Positions 1 to 11,000 of a stretch of 64,000 nucleotides of DNA are shown piece by piece. Origin of the DNA: Anseongella ginsenosidimutans (lineage in GTDB: Bacteria > Bacteroidota > Bacteroidia > Sphingobacteriales > Sphingobacteriaceae); NCBI GenBank assembly GCA_029268045.1, contig JAJUHF010000005.1:1-64000 (forward strand), read 5' to 3'. Numbering within the stretch: the first letter of the stretch is position 1; each line of letters opens with the position of its first letter. The notes under the pieces are model-generated. The model worked only from the letters and a program-made list of their open reading frames with translations, ran no database searches and had not been told where the DNA came from. The translations under genes were made by a program, and so were the position numbers.

Positions 1-123
1 CAGGTTCAAGCCGTAGCCAACGATCCCGTACTCCATCGGAATGCAATGACAATTTCAGGAAAGATCCGCCGGGAGAACGGGGTAGGCAATGCAGCCGACC
101 TATTGGAGAAAATGACGCCGTGA
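1..123 (+). CDS. C-terminal fragment of a glycosyltransferase-like protein (5' end outside window)
   Basis: Frame 1 is open from base 1 to TGA 121-123: [40 protein letters not shown]; the RxNAxxISxxIRxExGxxxAADLLE pattern resembles the C-terminus of MGT/UDP-glycosyltransferases. Confidence 0.5.
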   Translation, partial: QVQAVANDPVLHRNAMTISGKIRRENGVGNAADLLEKMTP

Positions 124-178
124 CAGGCGCGTTCCGCCTTTTGTTGAAATCTTATTCCTTTCAAAACATCATTTATCA

Positions 179-186
179 TACATTTG
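179..186 (+). promoter_or_regulatory. Putative Bacteroidota -7 element (TACATTTG) upstream of parE
   Basis: Matches TAnnTTTG; 19 nt upstream of the ATG at 206; no clear -33 TTG at normal spacing. Confidence 0.35.
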
Positions 187-205
187 TAAAGCCATTAACA
201 ACGCT

Positions 206-2068
206 ATGACAAATTATACCGAAGATGACATCCGTTCGCTGGACTGGAAGGAGCATATCCGCCTGCGGCCCGGAATGTACATTGGGAAACTGGGAGACGG
301 GTCGGCACATGACGACGGTATTTACATTCTACTTAAGGAGATCATTGACAATTCCATTGACGAATTTGTCATGGGGGCCGGAAAGACAATCGAGATCAAT
401 GTAAGCGACCAGAAAGTAAGTGTCCGGGATTATGGGCGTGGGATTCCGCTTGGAAAGGTCATCGACTGCGTGTCCAAAATCAATACCGGTGGAAAATACG
501 ACAGCAACGCGTTCCAGAAATCGGTGGGTCTGAACGGTGTCGGAACCAAAGCGGTGAATGCGCTTTCGGATAAGTTCATCGTACAGTCTTACCGCGGCGG
601 ACTGACCAAGCGGGCTGAATTTGAGCGCGGCGTGTTGGTAAAAGAGGAGAAAGAGACGGAAACTACCCAGCGAAACGGGACGGCCGTGAGCTTTGTGCCC
701 GATAGTACCATCTTCCGCAATTACCGGTTCGTTCCCGAGTTTATCGAAAACATGATTTGGAACTATGCCTACCTGAATGCCGGTCTAACCCTGCAATTCA
801 ATGGACAGAAATTCCATTCAGAAAAAGGGCTTTACGATCTGCTGATGCGGAACGTAGAGGAAGAAAGTATCCGGTATCCGGTGATCCACCTCCGGGGTAC
901 GGATATCGAAGTGGCCATGACCCACGGGAGTCAATACGGGGAAGAATACTATTCGTTCGTAAACGGACAGCATACCACCCAGGGTGGCACTCATCAGGCC
1001 GCGTTGCGGGAGGCGGTTGTGAAAACCGTCCGCGAGTTTTACAAAAAGGATTTTGACGCGACCGATATCCGGGCCTCGATTGTGGCGGCGATCAGCGTCA
1101 AGGTGCAGGAGCCTGTATTCGAATCGCAAACCAAAACCCGTCTGGGTTCCCTGAATATTGGCCCGGATGGGCCTTCGGTACGGTCTTTTGTAAACGATTT
1201 TGTGAAAAAGGAGCTGGACGATTACCTTCACCAGCATGCCGATGTGGCCGAGGCGCTGTTGAAGCGGATCATGCAGTCGGAGCGGGAACGGAAGGAAATT
1301 GCCGGCATCCGGAAAATCGCAAATGAACGGGCGAAAAAAGCCGCCCTTCACAATAAAAAGCTCCGCGACTGCAAGGTGCATCTGAACGATGAAAAAGCCG
1401 ATGAGGACCTGCGGCTGGCAACCACCCTGTTTATTACCGAGGGTGATTCGGCAAGCGGTTCCATCACCAAGGCAAGAAATGTGACTACCCAGGCGGTGTT
1501 CAGTCTGAAGGGAAAGCCGCTGAACAGCTACGGCCTCACCAAAAAGATCGTCTATGAGAACGAAGAATTCAATCTGCTGCAGCATGCCCTGAATATCGAA
1601 GACGGGATGGAAGGACTGCGCTACAACAACGTCGTGATCGCTACCGATGCCGATGTGGACGGAATGCACATCCGGTTATTGCTGATGACCTTTTTTCTGC
1701 AGTTTTTCCCGGATATGGTCCGGGCAGGACATGTTTCCATCCTGCAGACTCCACTATTCCGGGTCCGCAACAAGAAGGAAACCATTTACTGCTACTCCGA
1801 AGATGAAAAGCGGAAAGCAGTGGCAAAGCTGGGCGGAAGGCCGGAAATTACCCGTTTTAAAGGACTGGGGGAGATTTCTCCGGATGAATTTGGCCTGTTT
1901 ATCGGTTCCGATATGCGCCTCGATCCGGTTATTCTGAAAAAGGACACCACCATCAAGCAGCTGTTGTCCTATTACATGGGGAAAAATACACCCGACCGGC
2001 AGGAATTTATAATCAAACGTCTCCGCGTTGAAAAGGACATCGTGGAGGAAGAACCGCTTGTTGTTTAA
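206..2068 (+). CDS. parE: DNA topoisomerase IV subunit B (type IIA, ATPase subunit)
   Basis: 620 aa; [46 protein letters not shown] and [10 protein letters not shown] motifs; followed by parC. Confidence 0.93.
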   Translation: MTNYTEDDIRSLDWKEHIRLRPGMYIGKLGDGSAHDDGIYILLKEIIDNSIDEFVMGAGKTIEINVSDQKVSVRDYGRGIPLGKVIDCVSKINTGGKYDSNAFQKSVGLNGVGTKAVNALSDKFIVQSYRGGLTKRAEFERGVLVKEEKETETTQRNGTAVSFVPDSTIFRNYRFVPEFIENMIWNYAYLNAGLTLQFNGQKFHSEKGLYDLLMRNVEEESIRYPVIHLRGTDIEVAMTHGSQYGEEYYSFVNGQHTTQGGTHQAALREAVVKTVREFYKKDFDATDIRASIVAAISVKVQEPVFESQTKTRLGSLNIGPDGPSVRSFVNDFVKKELDDYLHQHADVAEALLKRIMQSERERKEIAGIRKIANERAKKAALHNKKLRDCKVHLNDEKADEDLRLATTLFITEGDSASGSITKARNVTTQAVFSLKGKPLNSYGLTKKIVYENEEFNLLQHALNIEDGMEGLRYNNVVIATDADVDGMHIRLLLMTFFLQFFPDMVRAGHVSILQTPLFRVRNKKETIYCYSEDEKRKAVAKLGGRPEITRFKGLGEISPDEFGLFIGSDMRLDPVILKKDTTIKQLLSYYMGKNTPDRQEFIIKRLRVEKDIVEEEPLVV

Positions 2069-2077
2069 ATCGAAGTT

Positions 2078-2728
2078 ATGAAGCACTTAATTATCGCACT
2101 AGTTTTTGTTTTTATGGGGTCTTTTCTGAAGGCCCAGGACCACGAAGGCCGTTTTGAAAACGAGATCGCTGCTTTCGAGCAGCAGGACCGGCAGGATTTT
2201 CCACTGAAAGGCGGCATCGTATTTACCGGGAGTTCCTCCATCCGCATGTGGACCGATCTGAAAGACCGCTTTGCGGGATATCACATTATCCAGCGCGGGT
2301 TTGGAGGATGCCAGCTGTCGGACGTAACCTATTACGCCAGTCGCATCGTATTTCCTTACCGACCTTCCAAGGTGTTTGTATATGCCGGCGACAACGATTT
2401 GGCCGCAGGCCAGTCGGCGGAGGAAGTGTACGAGGAATTCATTGAATTTTACAGGCTGATGACCGACAGTCTGCCGGACACCAAATTTTACTATATTGCC
2501 GCCAAACCCAGTCCCAGCCGGCAGCGACTGTTACCGGCCTACCGGAAATTTAACACGAAAGTAGCTGAGTTCATCAAGAATTCCTGCAACTGGCAGTATG
2601 TTGACGTCTTTGAGGCCATGCTGGACGAAAAAGGCGAACCCATGGGCGATCTGTTTCTGGAAGACCGCTTGCATCTGAATAGCAAGGGGTACGACATCTG
2701 GGAAGGGTTGATTGCGGAATATCTGTAA
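2078..2728 (+). CDS. SGNH/GDSL-family hydrolase (secreted)
   Basis: 216 aa; signal peptide; FTGSSSIRMW and YAGDNDL blocks and C-terminal DRLHLNSKGY typical of GDSL-like esterases. Confidence 0.85.
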   Translation: MKHLIIALVFVFMGSFLKAQDHEGRFENEIAAFEQQDRQDFPLKGGIVFTGSSSIRMWTDLKDRFAGYHIIQRGFGGCQLSDVTYYASRIVFPYRPSKVFVYAGDNDLAAGQSAEEVYEEFIEFYRLMTDSLPDTKFYYIAAKPSPSRQRLLPAYRKFNTKVAEFIKNSCNWQYVDVFEAMLDEKGEPMGDLFLEDRLHLNSKGYDIWEGLIAEYL

Positions 2729-2756
2729 GAACCAGCGGATTATATAGAGGGGATCA

Positions 2757-5486
2757 ATGTCTGAAGAAAAGGAGAACAATTTGCCCGAAAACAACCTCGG
2801 GAACGACAACACCGTTTTACACCAGGTCACTCCTTTAAGCGGGCTTTATGAGAATTGGTTTCTGGATTACGCGTCCTATGTAATACTCGACCGGGCGGTT
2901 CCTCACATCCATGACGGACTCAAACCCGTGCAGCGGCGCATTATGCACTCGCTTAAGGAGATGGATGATGGCCGTTTCAACAAAGTGGCCAACGTGATCG
3001 GAAACACGATGAAGTATCATCCGCATGGCGATGCTTCAATCGGCGATGCCATTGTGCAGCTGGGACAGAAAAACTTGTTGATCGATACGCAGGGAAACTG
3101 GGGCGATCCGGTTACGGGCGACTCAGCCGCTGCCCCGCGATACATCGAAGGCCGGCTTTCGAAGTTTGCAGGCGAGGTGGTTTTCAATCCGCAGACTACC
3201 CAATGGCAGCTTTCTTACGACGGGCGGAACCAGGAACCGGTCACCTTGCCGGTAAAGTTCCCGCTGGTGCTGGCCCAGGGCGCCGACGGAATCGCGGTAG
3301 GGCTGGCCACTAAGATCCTGCCCCATAATTTCAACGAACTGATCGACGCCTCCATCGAAGCGCTGAGAGGCAACCGCCCCAATATTCTGCCTGATTTCCC
3401 AACCGGAGGGATTGCGGATTTTTCAAAATACAACGAGGGCCAGCGGGGTGGACGGGTGCGGGTCCGGGCGCGCATCCAGGAGAAGGACAAAAGGACGCTG
3501 GTCATTCACGAGGTACCTTACGGCGTCACCACGGGCGGTTTGATAGACAGCATCATATCGGCCAATGACAAGGGCAAGATCAAGATCAAGAAGATCGAAG
3601 ACAATACCGCCAGCGAGGTGGAAATTGTGGTTCATCTGGCCCCGGGCATCTCTCCCGACGTGACCATCGATGCACTTTATGCATTTACCGACTGCGAGGT
3701 AAGCATTTCGCCCAATACCTGTGTGATCAAAAAGGATAAACCGCACTTTATGAGTGTGAATGATATCCTGATTGAATCCACCCAGCATACCAAGAGCCTG
3801 CTAAAGCAGGAACTGGAAATCCGGCTGGGGGAGTTGCAGGAAAAGATCCTGTTCAGCTCGTTGCTGAAGATCTTCATCAGCGAGGGCATGTATAAGCACC
3901 CCGATTACGAAAACGCAGGCAGCCTGGAAGTAGTTACCCAAGTGCTCGACGGCCTTTTCGAGCCTTTCTACGATCAGTTCTACCGTCCCATTACCCAGGA
4001 AGACTATAAAAAGCTGATCGACAAGCCCATGAGCAGCATTACGCGCTTCGACGTAAAAAAGGCCGACGAACAGCTTCGCCAGCTGGAGCAGGAGATAAAA
4101 GAAATCCGTCATCATCTCCGGCATCTGACCGATTATGCCATCGCCTGGTTTGAGAAACTGAAGGAAAAATATGGAAAGGGGCGGGAGCGGAAAACCCAGA
4201 TCAGGGAATTCGAAGCGGTTCAGGCAGCCCAGGTTGCGCTTGCGAATGTAAAACTCTATGTCAATCGCAGCGACGGATTTGTAGGGACCGGCCTGAGAAG
4301 GGACGAGTACCTGTTTGATTGTTCCGACCTGGACGACGTCATTGTTTTCCGCGCCGACGGCAAATGCATGGTGACCAAAGTGGCCGACAAAACCTTCGTC
4401 GGCAAGGATATCGTCCACGTCGGCATCTATAAACGGGGTGACGACCGTACGGTGTATAACATGATCTACCGGGATGGCGCCTCCGGGAGATCGTTTATCA
4501 AGCGATTTAATGTAGGTGGGGTGACCCGGGACAAAGAATACGAGCTGACCAAAGGAAGCAAGGGCTCGGCGCTTCTGTATCTGACCGAGAATCCGAATGG
4601 CGAAGCCGAAGTGGTTACCGTGTTCCATCGAAAAATGCAGCGGCTCCGGAAGCTTTCCTTCGATGTCGATTTTGCAGAAGTAGCCATCAAGGGCCGTTCC
4701 GCTCAGGGGAATACGCTGACGAAATACCCCATCCGCAAAATCGAGCTGAAATCAAAAGGCGTGTCCACGCTGGCGGGACGCCGTATCTGGTTTGATGAAA
4801 CGGTTCAGCGACTCAATGCCGACGAACGGGGAACCTATCTGGGTGAATTCGAAGGAGATGACAAAATAGCGGTAATCTATCAGAACGGGACTTATGAGCT
4901 GACCGGCTTCGACCTGACTACCCATTTCGGAGAAGGGCTGACGCGGATTGAAAAATTTGATCCAACCCGGGTGTACAGTGCGGTATATTTTGATAAAAAA
5001 TCGAATCATCACTACGTGAAGCGGTTCCACCTGGACGACATCAGTGCAGGGCGGAAAGTTTCATTTATCAGTGAAGAGGCCGGTTCACGGCTATTGCTTC
5101 TATCCAACGATGCCGAACCTGCGGTGGAAGCCGATATACTGAAAGGGAAAAGCAAAACACCCGAAACAATTCAGGTAACGCTTTCCGATTTTATCGACGT
5201 AAAAGGCCTGAAAGCAATCGGAAAACGCCTGTCCACCCATCCGGTCACCGCCGTCCGTCTGCTGCAGAACGCGGCAGTCCCCGTTTCCAACGACGCCCCT
5301 CCGCAAACGGGAAGCGGATCTTCGGGGACGACGGCAAGTATCCCCCCAGCCGGCAATACTTCGCCGGATGATCCGGCTGCCGGGTCCGAAAGCGCCCCGG
5401 TTAAAAAATCGATCGATCTGGAAATCACCAACGCGAAAGACGTAGATATCCGTAAGGACGACGAGGGGCAACTCGGCTTGTTCTGA
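2757..5486 (+). CDS. parC: DNA topoisomerase IV subunit A with low-complexity C-terminal tail
   Basis: 909 aa; YASYVILDRAVPHIHDGLKPVQRRI, AAPRYIEGRLS (active-site Tyr) and gyrA/parC beta-pinwheel; Pro/Ser/Gly-rich linker ending EGQLGLF*. Confidence 0.93.
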   Translation: MSEEKENNLPENNLGNDNTVLHQVTPLSGLYENWFLDYASYVILDRAVPHIHDGLKPVQRRIMHSLKEMDDGRFNKVANVIGNTMKYHPHGDASIGDAIVQLGQKNLLIDTQGNWGDPVTGDSAAAPRYIEGRLSKFAGEVVFNPQTTQWQLSYDGRNQEPVTLPVKFPLVLAQGADGIAVGLATKILPHNFNELIDASIEALRGNRPNILPDFPTGGIADFSKYNEGQRGGRVRVRARIQEKDKRTLVIHEVPYGVTTGGLIDSIISANDKGKIKIKKIEDNTASEVEIVVHLAPGISPDVTIDALYAFTDCEVSISPNTCVIKKDKPHFMSVNDILIESTQHTKSLLKQELEIRLGELQEKILFSSLLKIFISEGMYKHPDYENAGSLEVVTQVLDGLFEPFYDQFYRPITQEDYKKLIDKPMSSITRFDVKKADEQLRQLEQEIKEIRHHLRHLTDYAIAWFEKLKEKYGKGRERKTQIREFEAVQAAQVALANVKLYVNRSDGFVGTGLRRDEYLFDCSDLDDVIVFRADGKCMVTKVADKTFVGKDIVHVGIYKRGDDRTVYNMIYRDGASGRSFIKRFNVGGVTRDKEYELTKGSKGSALLYLTENPNGEAEVVTVFHRKMQRLRKLSFDVDFAEVAIKGRSAQGNTLTKYPIRKIELKSKGVSTLAGRRIWFDETVQRLNADERGTYLGEFEGDDKIAVIYQNGTYELTGFDLTTHFGEGLTRIEKFDPTRVYSAVYFDKKSNHHYVKRFHLDDISAGRKVSFISEEAGSRLLLLSNDAEPAVEADILKGKSKTPETIQVTLSDFIDVKGLKAIGKRLSTHPVTAVRLLQNAAVPVSNDAPPQTGSGSSGTTASIPPAGNTSPDDPAAGSESAPVKKSIDLEITNAKDVDIRKDDEGQLGLF

Positions 5487-5517
5487 TTCCGTTTTTCTGC
5501 GTTTTACGCATTTTCCC

Positions 5518-5548
5518 TTGTGACAAAGGAAATAACTGATTATCTTTC
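5518..5548 (+). promoter_or_regulatory. Putative Bacteroidota promoter: TTG-N20-TATCTTTC
   Basis: TTG 5518-5520, -7-like TATCTTTC 5541-5548, 21 nt before the ATG of the Gfo/Idh/MocA gene. Confidence 0.5.
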
Positions 5549-5569
5549 GAATTCCTTTAAACTAACAAG

Positions 5570-6853
5570 ATGAGTACTAAACGCAGGGATTTCCTTAAAA
5601 TAAGTGGTCTGGCCGTTGCAGGCACCGCTTTCCCGGCTGTATGGACGCAGGGAAACGCTTTCGGAGAAGCCAGAAAGAAAAAACTGAAGGTAGGATTGAT
5701 CGGTTGCGGCGGACGCGGAACCGGAGCGGCCAATCAGGCGTTGAAAGCCGACCCCGACGTGGTGCTGCACGCCATGGGCGACGTCTTTCAGGACAAATTG
5801 CAGAATTCACTGACTAATCTCTCCAAGATCCACGGCGACAAGGTGAAGGTGAAGGAGAAACGCCAATTCGTCGGATTCGATGCCTATCAAAAGGTCCTGG
5901 ATTCGGGAGTGGACGTAGTGATCCTTGCCACGCCGCCGGGCTTCCGTCCGGAGCATTTATTGGCGGCAGTGGATGCAGGAAAGCATATCTTTTGCGAAAA
6001 GCCTGTAGCGGTGGACGCGCCCGGAGTGCGAAAAGTATTGGAGGCTGCCCGCAAAGCAAATGAGAAGAAACTGTCGCTGGTGTCCGGATTCTGCTGGCGC
6101 TACCATAGCCCCAAACGGGCTATTTTCGAAAAGGTACTGGATGGTTCGGTAGGTGAAATTTCAACCATTTACAATACGTACAATACGGGGGCGCTCTGGT
6201 CGCATGCCCGTCAACCGGGATGGAGCGAGATGGAGTACCAACTTCGCAACTGGCTTTACTACGGTTGGCTATCGGGCGATCATATTGTGGAACAGGCGGT
6301 GCATTGCATTGATATGATGAGTTGGGCCATGGGAGGGAAACTGCCGGTAAGCGTCATGGGAACCGGCGGCAGGCAAGTGCGTACCGAAGAAGTTTTCGGC
6401 CATATCTACGATCATTTCGCCATCACATACGAGTATGAAAACGGGGCCAAAGGCTTCCATTTCTGCCGGCAGCAGCAAAACTGTCAGAACAGTTACGATG
6501 TGGAGGTATTCGGTAGCGAGGGCAGAGCGCTGATCGACTGTTCCCGCAACGTCCATGAAATAACGGGAAAAAACCCCTGGAAATTCACCGGCGAACAGAA
6601 CGACATGTATCAGACCGAGCACGATGAACTGTTTGCATCCATCCGAGCAGGAAAACCGATCAATGACGGAGAATACATGGCCCACAGTACCCTGTTGGCT
6701 ATCATGGGTAGGATGGCGGCGTATACAGGCCGGCGGATAACCTGGGAAGAAGCAATCAATTCCACCGAGGAACTCGGGATGGAGGTGCGGAGTATGAAGC
6801 AGCACCCCCCCCGGGCGGGTGTGGCCATGCCCGGCATCACCGAGTTTATTTGA
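5570..6853 (+). CDS. Gfo/Idh/MocA family oxidoreductase with Tat signal peptide
   Basis: 427 aa; N-terminal STKRRDFLKISGLAVAG Tat motif; GLIGCGGRGTGA Rossmann loop; HIFCEKPVAVD (EKP motif). Confidence 0.92.
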   Translation: MSTKRRDFLKISGLAVAGTAFPAVWTQGNAFGEARKKKLKVGLIGCGGRGTGAANQALKADPDVVLHAMGDVFQDKLQNSLTNLSKIHGDKVKVKEKRQFVGFDAYQKVLDSGVDVVILATPPGFRPEHLLAAVDAGKHIFCEKPVAVDAPGVRKVLEAARKANEKKLSLVSGFCWRYHSPKRAIFEKVLDGSVGEISTIYNTYNTGALWSHARQPGWSEMEYQLRNWLYYGWLSGDHIVEQAVHCIDMMSWAMGGKLPVSVMGTGGRQVRTEEVFGHIYDHFAITYEYENGAKGFHFCRQQQNCQNSYDVEVFGSEGRALIDCSRNVHEITGKNPWKFTGEQNDMYQTEHDELFASIRAGKPINDGEYMAHSTLLAIMGRMAAYTGRRITWEEAINSTEELGMEVRSMKQHPPRAGVAMPGITEFI

Positions 6854-6895
6854 GATTTTCATCGGTCTTCGGCGGGAAACCCTAAACTAACGAGT

Positions 6896-7810
6896 ATGGA
6901 ACGCAGAACATTTATCAAAAGCAGTGCTGCCGGTGCAGCGCTTGCGGGTCTTGGTCTGTCCGGGCGGCTGACGTCCGCTGCCGCAGCTGGGAATCCTGCA
7001 AAGCCTCTAAAAATAAAGAAATCCCTAAAGTTCGGAATGGTTCAGGAAGAAGGTACGGTCCTGGAAAAGTTCCGCCTTCTGAAAGAGCTGGGCTTCGACG
7101 GGGTGGAATTGGATTCTCCCAATGACCTGGATCCGGATGAAGTTTTGAACGCAAAGGAAGAAACCGGGCTCGAAATACCCGGAGTGGTCAATTCCGTCCA
7201 CTGGAGTTCGCCGCTTTCCGATCCCGATCCCAAGGTCCGCGAAAAGTGCGTGAAGGCGCTGGAGCAATCGTTACGGGATTGCAAACTGTACGGTGGCACC
7301 ACGGTCTTACTGGTTCCCGGCGTGGTGAAGCAGAATGTGAGCTACCGGGACGCATATACCCGATCCCAGACAGAGATCAGAAAAGTGCTTCCCCTTGCCG
7401 AAGAGACCGGCATTAAAATCGCCTTCGAGAATGTCTGGAATAATTTCCTGATCAGCCCGTTGGAGGCAGCCCGGTACGTGGACGAATTCGACAGCCCCTT
7501 GGTGGGTTGGTATTTCGATGTCGGAAATATTGTCCGCTACGGCTGGCCCGAACACTGGATCGAAGCCCTTGGCCAGCGCATCATGAAACTGGACATAAAA
7601 GAATATAGCCGGAAGAAACAGCAGGAAGAAGGAATCTGGAAGGGCTTTGAAGTGGAACTGCTGGAAGGCGATTGCAACTGGCCGGAGGTCAATAAAGCCC
7701 TTAAAAAAATAGGCTATTCCGGATGGGCTTCCGCGGAGGTTCCCGGCGGGAAGCGTGACCGGCTACTCACAATCCGGCAGAAAATGGATGCCATTTTTGC
7801 TGAAAGTTAG
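6896..7810 (+). CDS. Sugar phosphate isomerase/epimerase-like TIM-barrel protein with Tat signal
   Basis: 304 aa; MERRTFIKSSAAGAALAG Tat-type leader; LKELGFDGVELDSP, IAFENVWN, FDVGN and SAEVPGGKR blocks of the AP-endonuclease-2/xylose-isomerase-like family. Confidence 0.88.
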   Translation: MERRTFIKSSAAGAALAGLGLSGRLTSAAAAGNPAKPLKIKKSLKFGMVQEEGTVLEKFRLLKELGFDGVELDSPNDLDPDEVLNAKEETGLEIPGVVNSVHWSSPLSDPDPKVREKCVKALEQSLRDCKLYGGTTVLLVPGVVKQNVSYRDAYTRSQTEIRKVLPLAEETGIKIAFENVWNNFLISPLEAARYVDEFDSPLVGWYFDVGNIVRYGWPEHWIEALGQRIMKLDIKEYSRKKQQEEGIWKGFEVELLEGDCNWPEVNKALKKIGYSGWASAEVPGGKRDRLLTIRQKMDAIFAES

Positions 7811-7831
7811 ATCTGGGTTAACCTAAACGAT

Positions 7832-7866
7832 AAAAAACCCCATCCGGACCGGTTGGGGTTTTTTAT
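7832..7866 (+). terminator. Rho-independent terminator after the Gfo/Idh-TIM-barrel pair
   Basis: AAAAAACCCCA-N11-TGGGGTTTTTT, 11-bp perfect stem ending in a T-run (A/T-flanked, possibly bidirectional). Confidence 0.85.
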
Positions 7867-7924
7867 TTCTGTTTATTTTCTCGCGTTTATTTTATTCCAT
7901 TAGGAAAAATAAATTATTTTCTTT

Positions 7925-7955
7925 TTGATATCTTCCGTCTGACCACTTATATTTA
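7925..7955 (+). promoter_or_regulatory. Putative promoter of the susCD locus: TTG-N20-TATATTTA
   Basis: TTG 7925-7927 and TATATTTA 7948-7955 in an AT-rich intergenic region; leader of about 90 nt to the susC ATG. Confidence 0.4.
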
Positions 7956-7969
7956 CGTCTAACATAATA

Positions 7970-8015
7970 CTAAATATTAGCTCGCTAAACCAATATATAC
8001 ACGCTAGTTATTTAG
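7970..8015 (+). promoter_or_regulatory. Imperfect dyad / leader hairpin upstream of susC
   Basis: CTAAATA-T-TAGC (7970-7981) pairs with GCTA-GT-TATTTAG (8003-8015): 11 bp with a small internal loop, 21-nt apical loop. Confidence 0.45.
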
Positions 8016-8054
8016 TTTCAAAGCTATTGGTACTGCACCTAAACCAGATGTTCT

Positions 8055-11000
8055 ATGAAACAACTTTGTAGCAGACTGTTTTCTAGATGGAAAAACCTTC
8101 TTCTCCTTTCTGCGTTCCTTTGTTCCAGTTGGCCGAGTGCAGAAGCCCAGGAGCATGCCGGACTGTCCGGGGTGGTTACCGACAGCCTTACCGGCGAAAG
8201 TTTGCCCGGCGTATCGGTCCTGATCAAGGGTACCCAACAGGGAACCAATACCGACCTGGAGGGAAAGTTCGTGCTGGATATTTCCGGGAACGAAGCCATC
8301 CTGATTTTCTCCTTTGTGGGTTATAAAGACAAGGAAATGCTTGTCCGGAAGGGCCAGGCTGCCAAGGTGGAACTGGTCAGCAACATCGAAGCACTGGATG
8401 AAGTGGCTGTGGTCGCTTTTGGTACCCAGAAAAAATCGAGCATGATCAGTTCGGTAACCACGATTGACCCCCAAGAGCTGAAGGTGCCTTCAAGCAACCT
8501 GACCACTGCGCTTGCCGGACGTCTTTCGGGTGTGATCGCCTATCAGCGGACCGGCGAACCGGGGCAGGACAACGCCAGTTTTTTTATCCGAGGCGTTACC
8601 ACGTTCGGCTATAAAAAAGACCCCTTGATCCTGATCGATGGGATTGAGCTAAACGCAACCGATCTGGCCCGGCTGCAGCCCGATGACATTGCGACCTTTT
8701 CCATCATGAAGGACGCAACAGCGACTTCCCTGTACGGGGCGCGAGGCGCCAACGGGGTCATTCTGGTAACCACCAAAGAAGGGAACGAAGGCCCAGCCCG
8801 GGTGTCCCTGCGCCTGGAGAACTCCATTTCCAGTAATACCCGCAATGTCGAGCTGGCCGATCCGATCACCTATATGCGATTGCATAACGAATCGGTATTA
8901 ACCCGCGACCCGATTGGTCTGCTTCCCTACTCGCAGAATAAGATCGATAATACCGTTGCGGGTACCGACCCCTATGCGTATCCGGCCGTGGATTGGAGAA
9001 GCATGCTCCTGAAGGATGCAACCAGTAACCAGCGCGTCAATTTCAGTGTAAGCGGCGGCGGAAAGGTAGCGCGTTATTACATAGCAGGTACCTTTAATCA
9101 GGACAATGGGGTACTGAAAGTGGATGAACGAAATAACTTCAACAGCAATATCAACCTTAAATCCTATCTGCTGCGGTCCAACGTCAACATCAATCTCACC
9201 AAAACGACCGAAACCGCGGTCCGGCTTTACGGTAGTTTCGACGATTACCGCGGTCCGGTGGACGGCGGCGATGGCCTGTATCGTAAAATCATGCGATCCA
9301 ATCCCGTGCTGTTCCCCGCTTATTTTCCTGCGGAAGCCGCAAGGACCCGGGTGCAGCATATCTTGTTTGGAAACTCCAACCAGGGATCGGGAAATTTCAT
9401 CAATCCATACGCCGACATGGTCAAGGGATACAAAGACTGGACCCGTTCGAATATGCTGGCCCAGTTTGAGCTGAAGCAGGATTTCGGATGGGTTGTTCCA
9501 GGCCTATCGGCAAGAGCGATGGGGAACGCCCAACGCTATTCCTATTACGATGTGTCCCGGTTTTATAACCCGTTTTACTACCAGGCGGGCGGTTACGATC
9601 CTAGGACAGGTACATACAGCCTGGCCTTGATGAACGAGGGGGAAGCAACGGAATACCTGGGCTATAACGAAGGAGCAAAAGACATTACGGCCACGGTGTA
9701 CATCGAAGCCGCCGTAAATTACAACCGGACCTTTGCCGAAACGCACGATGTGAGCGGTATGCTGGTCTATATCAGGAGAAATTCGCTGGTGGCGAACGCC
9801 GGTGATCTGCAACGGTCGCTGCCTTTCCGGAATGAAGGGGTGTCCGGACGGTTTACCTACGGTTACGACGATCGTTATCTGGCTGAATTCAATTTCGGTT
9901 ACAACGGATCGGAGCGCTTCCATCAATCCGAACGCTTTGGTTTTTTCCCTTCCGTGGGCGTGGGCTGGTACGTCAGCAACGAGAAGTTCTGGGAGCCCAT
10001 GCTGTCCAGTGTCCACAAGCTGAAGCTCAGAGCAACCTATGGACTGGTGGGAAATGACGCCATCGGCGGCCCGGAGGATCGCTTCTTTTATCTCTCCAAC
10101 GTGAACCTGAATCAGGAAGCCAATGGCGCCCGGTTCGGAACAAATTTTAACTACATCCGCCCAGGGGTGAGCATCAGCCGGTACCCGAATGAACGCATCA
10201 CCTGGGAAACGGACCGGCAACTCAACGTAGGGGTCGAATTGGGGTTATTCAATGATTTCGAGATCATTGCGGAGTACTTTACCCGCCACCGAAGCAATAT
10301 CCTGATGACCCGCGCCTCCATCCCCACCACCATGGGCCTGCAGGCCGACGTGCGGGCAAACGTAGGGGAGGCGAAGTCAGGCGGGGTTGATTTTTCGCTC
10401 GATTATAACAAGATCTTCACCCAGCAATTCTGGCTGCAGGGCCGTGTGAATTTTACCTATGCATCCAGCGAGTTCACCGCTTACGAGGAGCCCGACTACC
10501 GGGAAACCTACAAATCGCACATTGGCCATTCGCTGAGCCAGCAATGGGGTCTGATCGCCGAGCGGCTTTTTGTGGACGATTACGAGGTGGCCAATTCGCC
10601 CCGTCAGAATTACGGCGAATACCGGGGAGGGGATATCAAGTATCACGACGTGAATGGCGATGGGCAGATCACCAACCTGGACCAGGTCCCGCTTGGCTTC
10701 CCGACAGACCCCGAGATCATCTACGGGTTTGGTTTTTCGGCAGGATATCGAAGCTTCGACTTTTCGGCTTTCTTCCAGGGTTCAGCCCGTTCCTCGTTTT
10801 GGATTGATCCCTATGCAACGGCACCCTTTGTTTCCTACCGGTATTACGATGGCGAGCTTTCAGATTACTCCCTGCAAAACCAATTGCTGAAGGCGTACGC
10901 CGACAATCATTGGTCGGAATCCAATCGGAACCTGCATGCCCTTTGGCCCCGGCTGAGCAGTACCATCATTGAGAACAACGTGCAACGAAACAGCTGGTTT

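Noticed and set aside
818-1669. Antisense ORFs within parE (283 aa), parC (3801-4628) and the susD gene (12200-13120)
   Set aside because: All opposite unambiguous conserved genes and lacking recognisable protein features.
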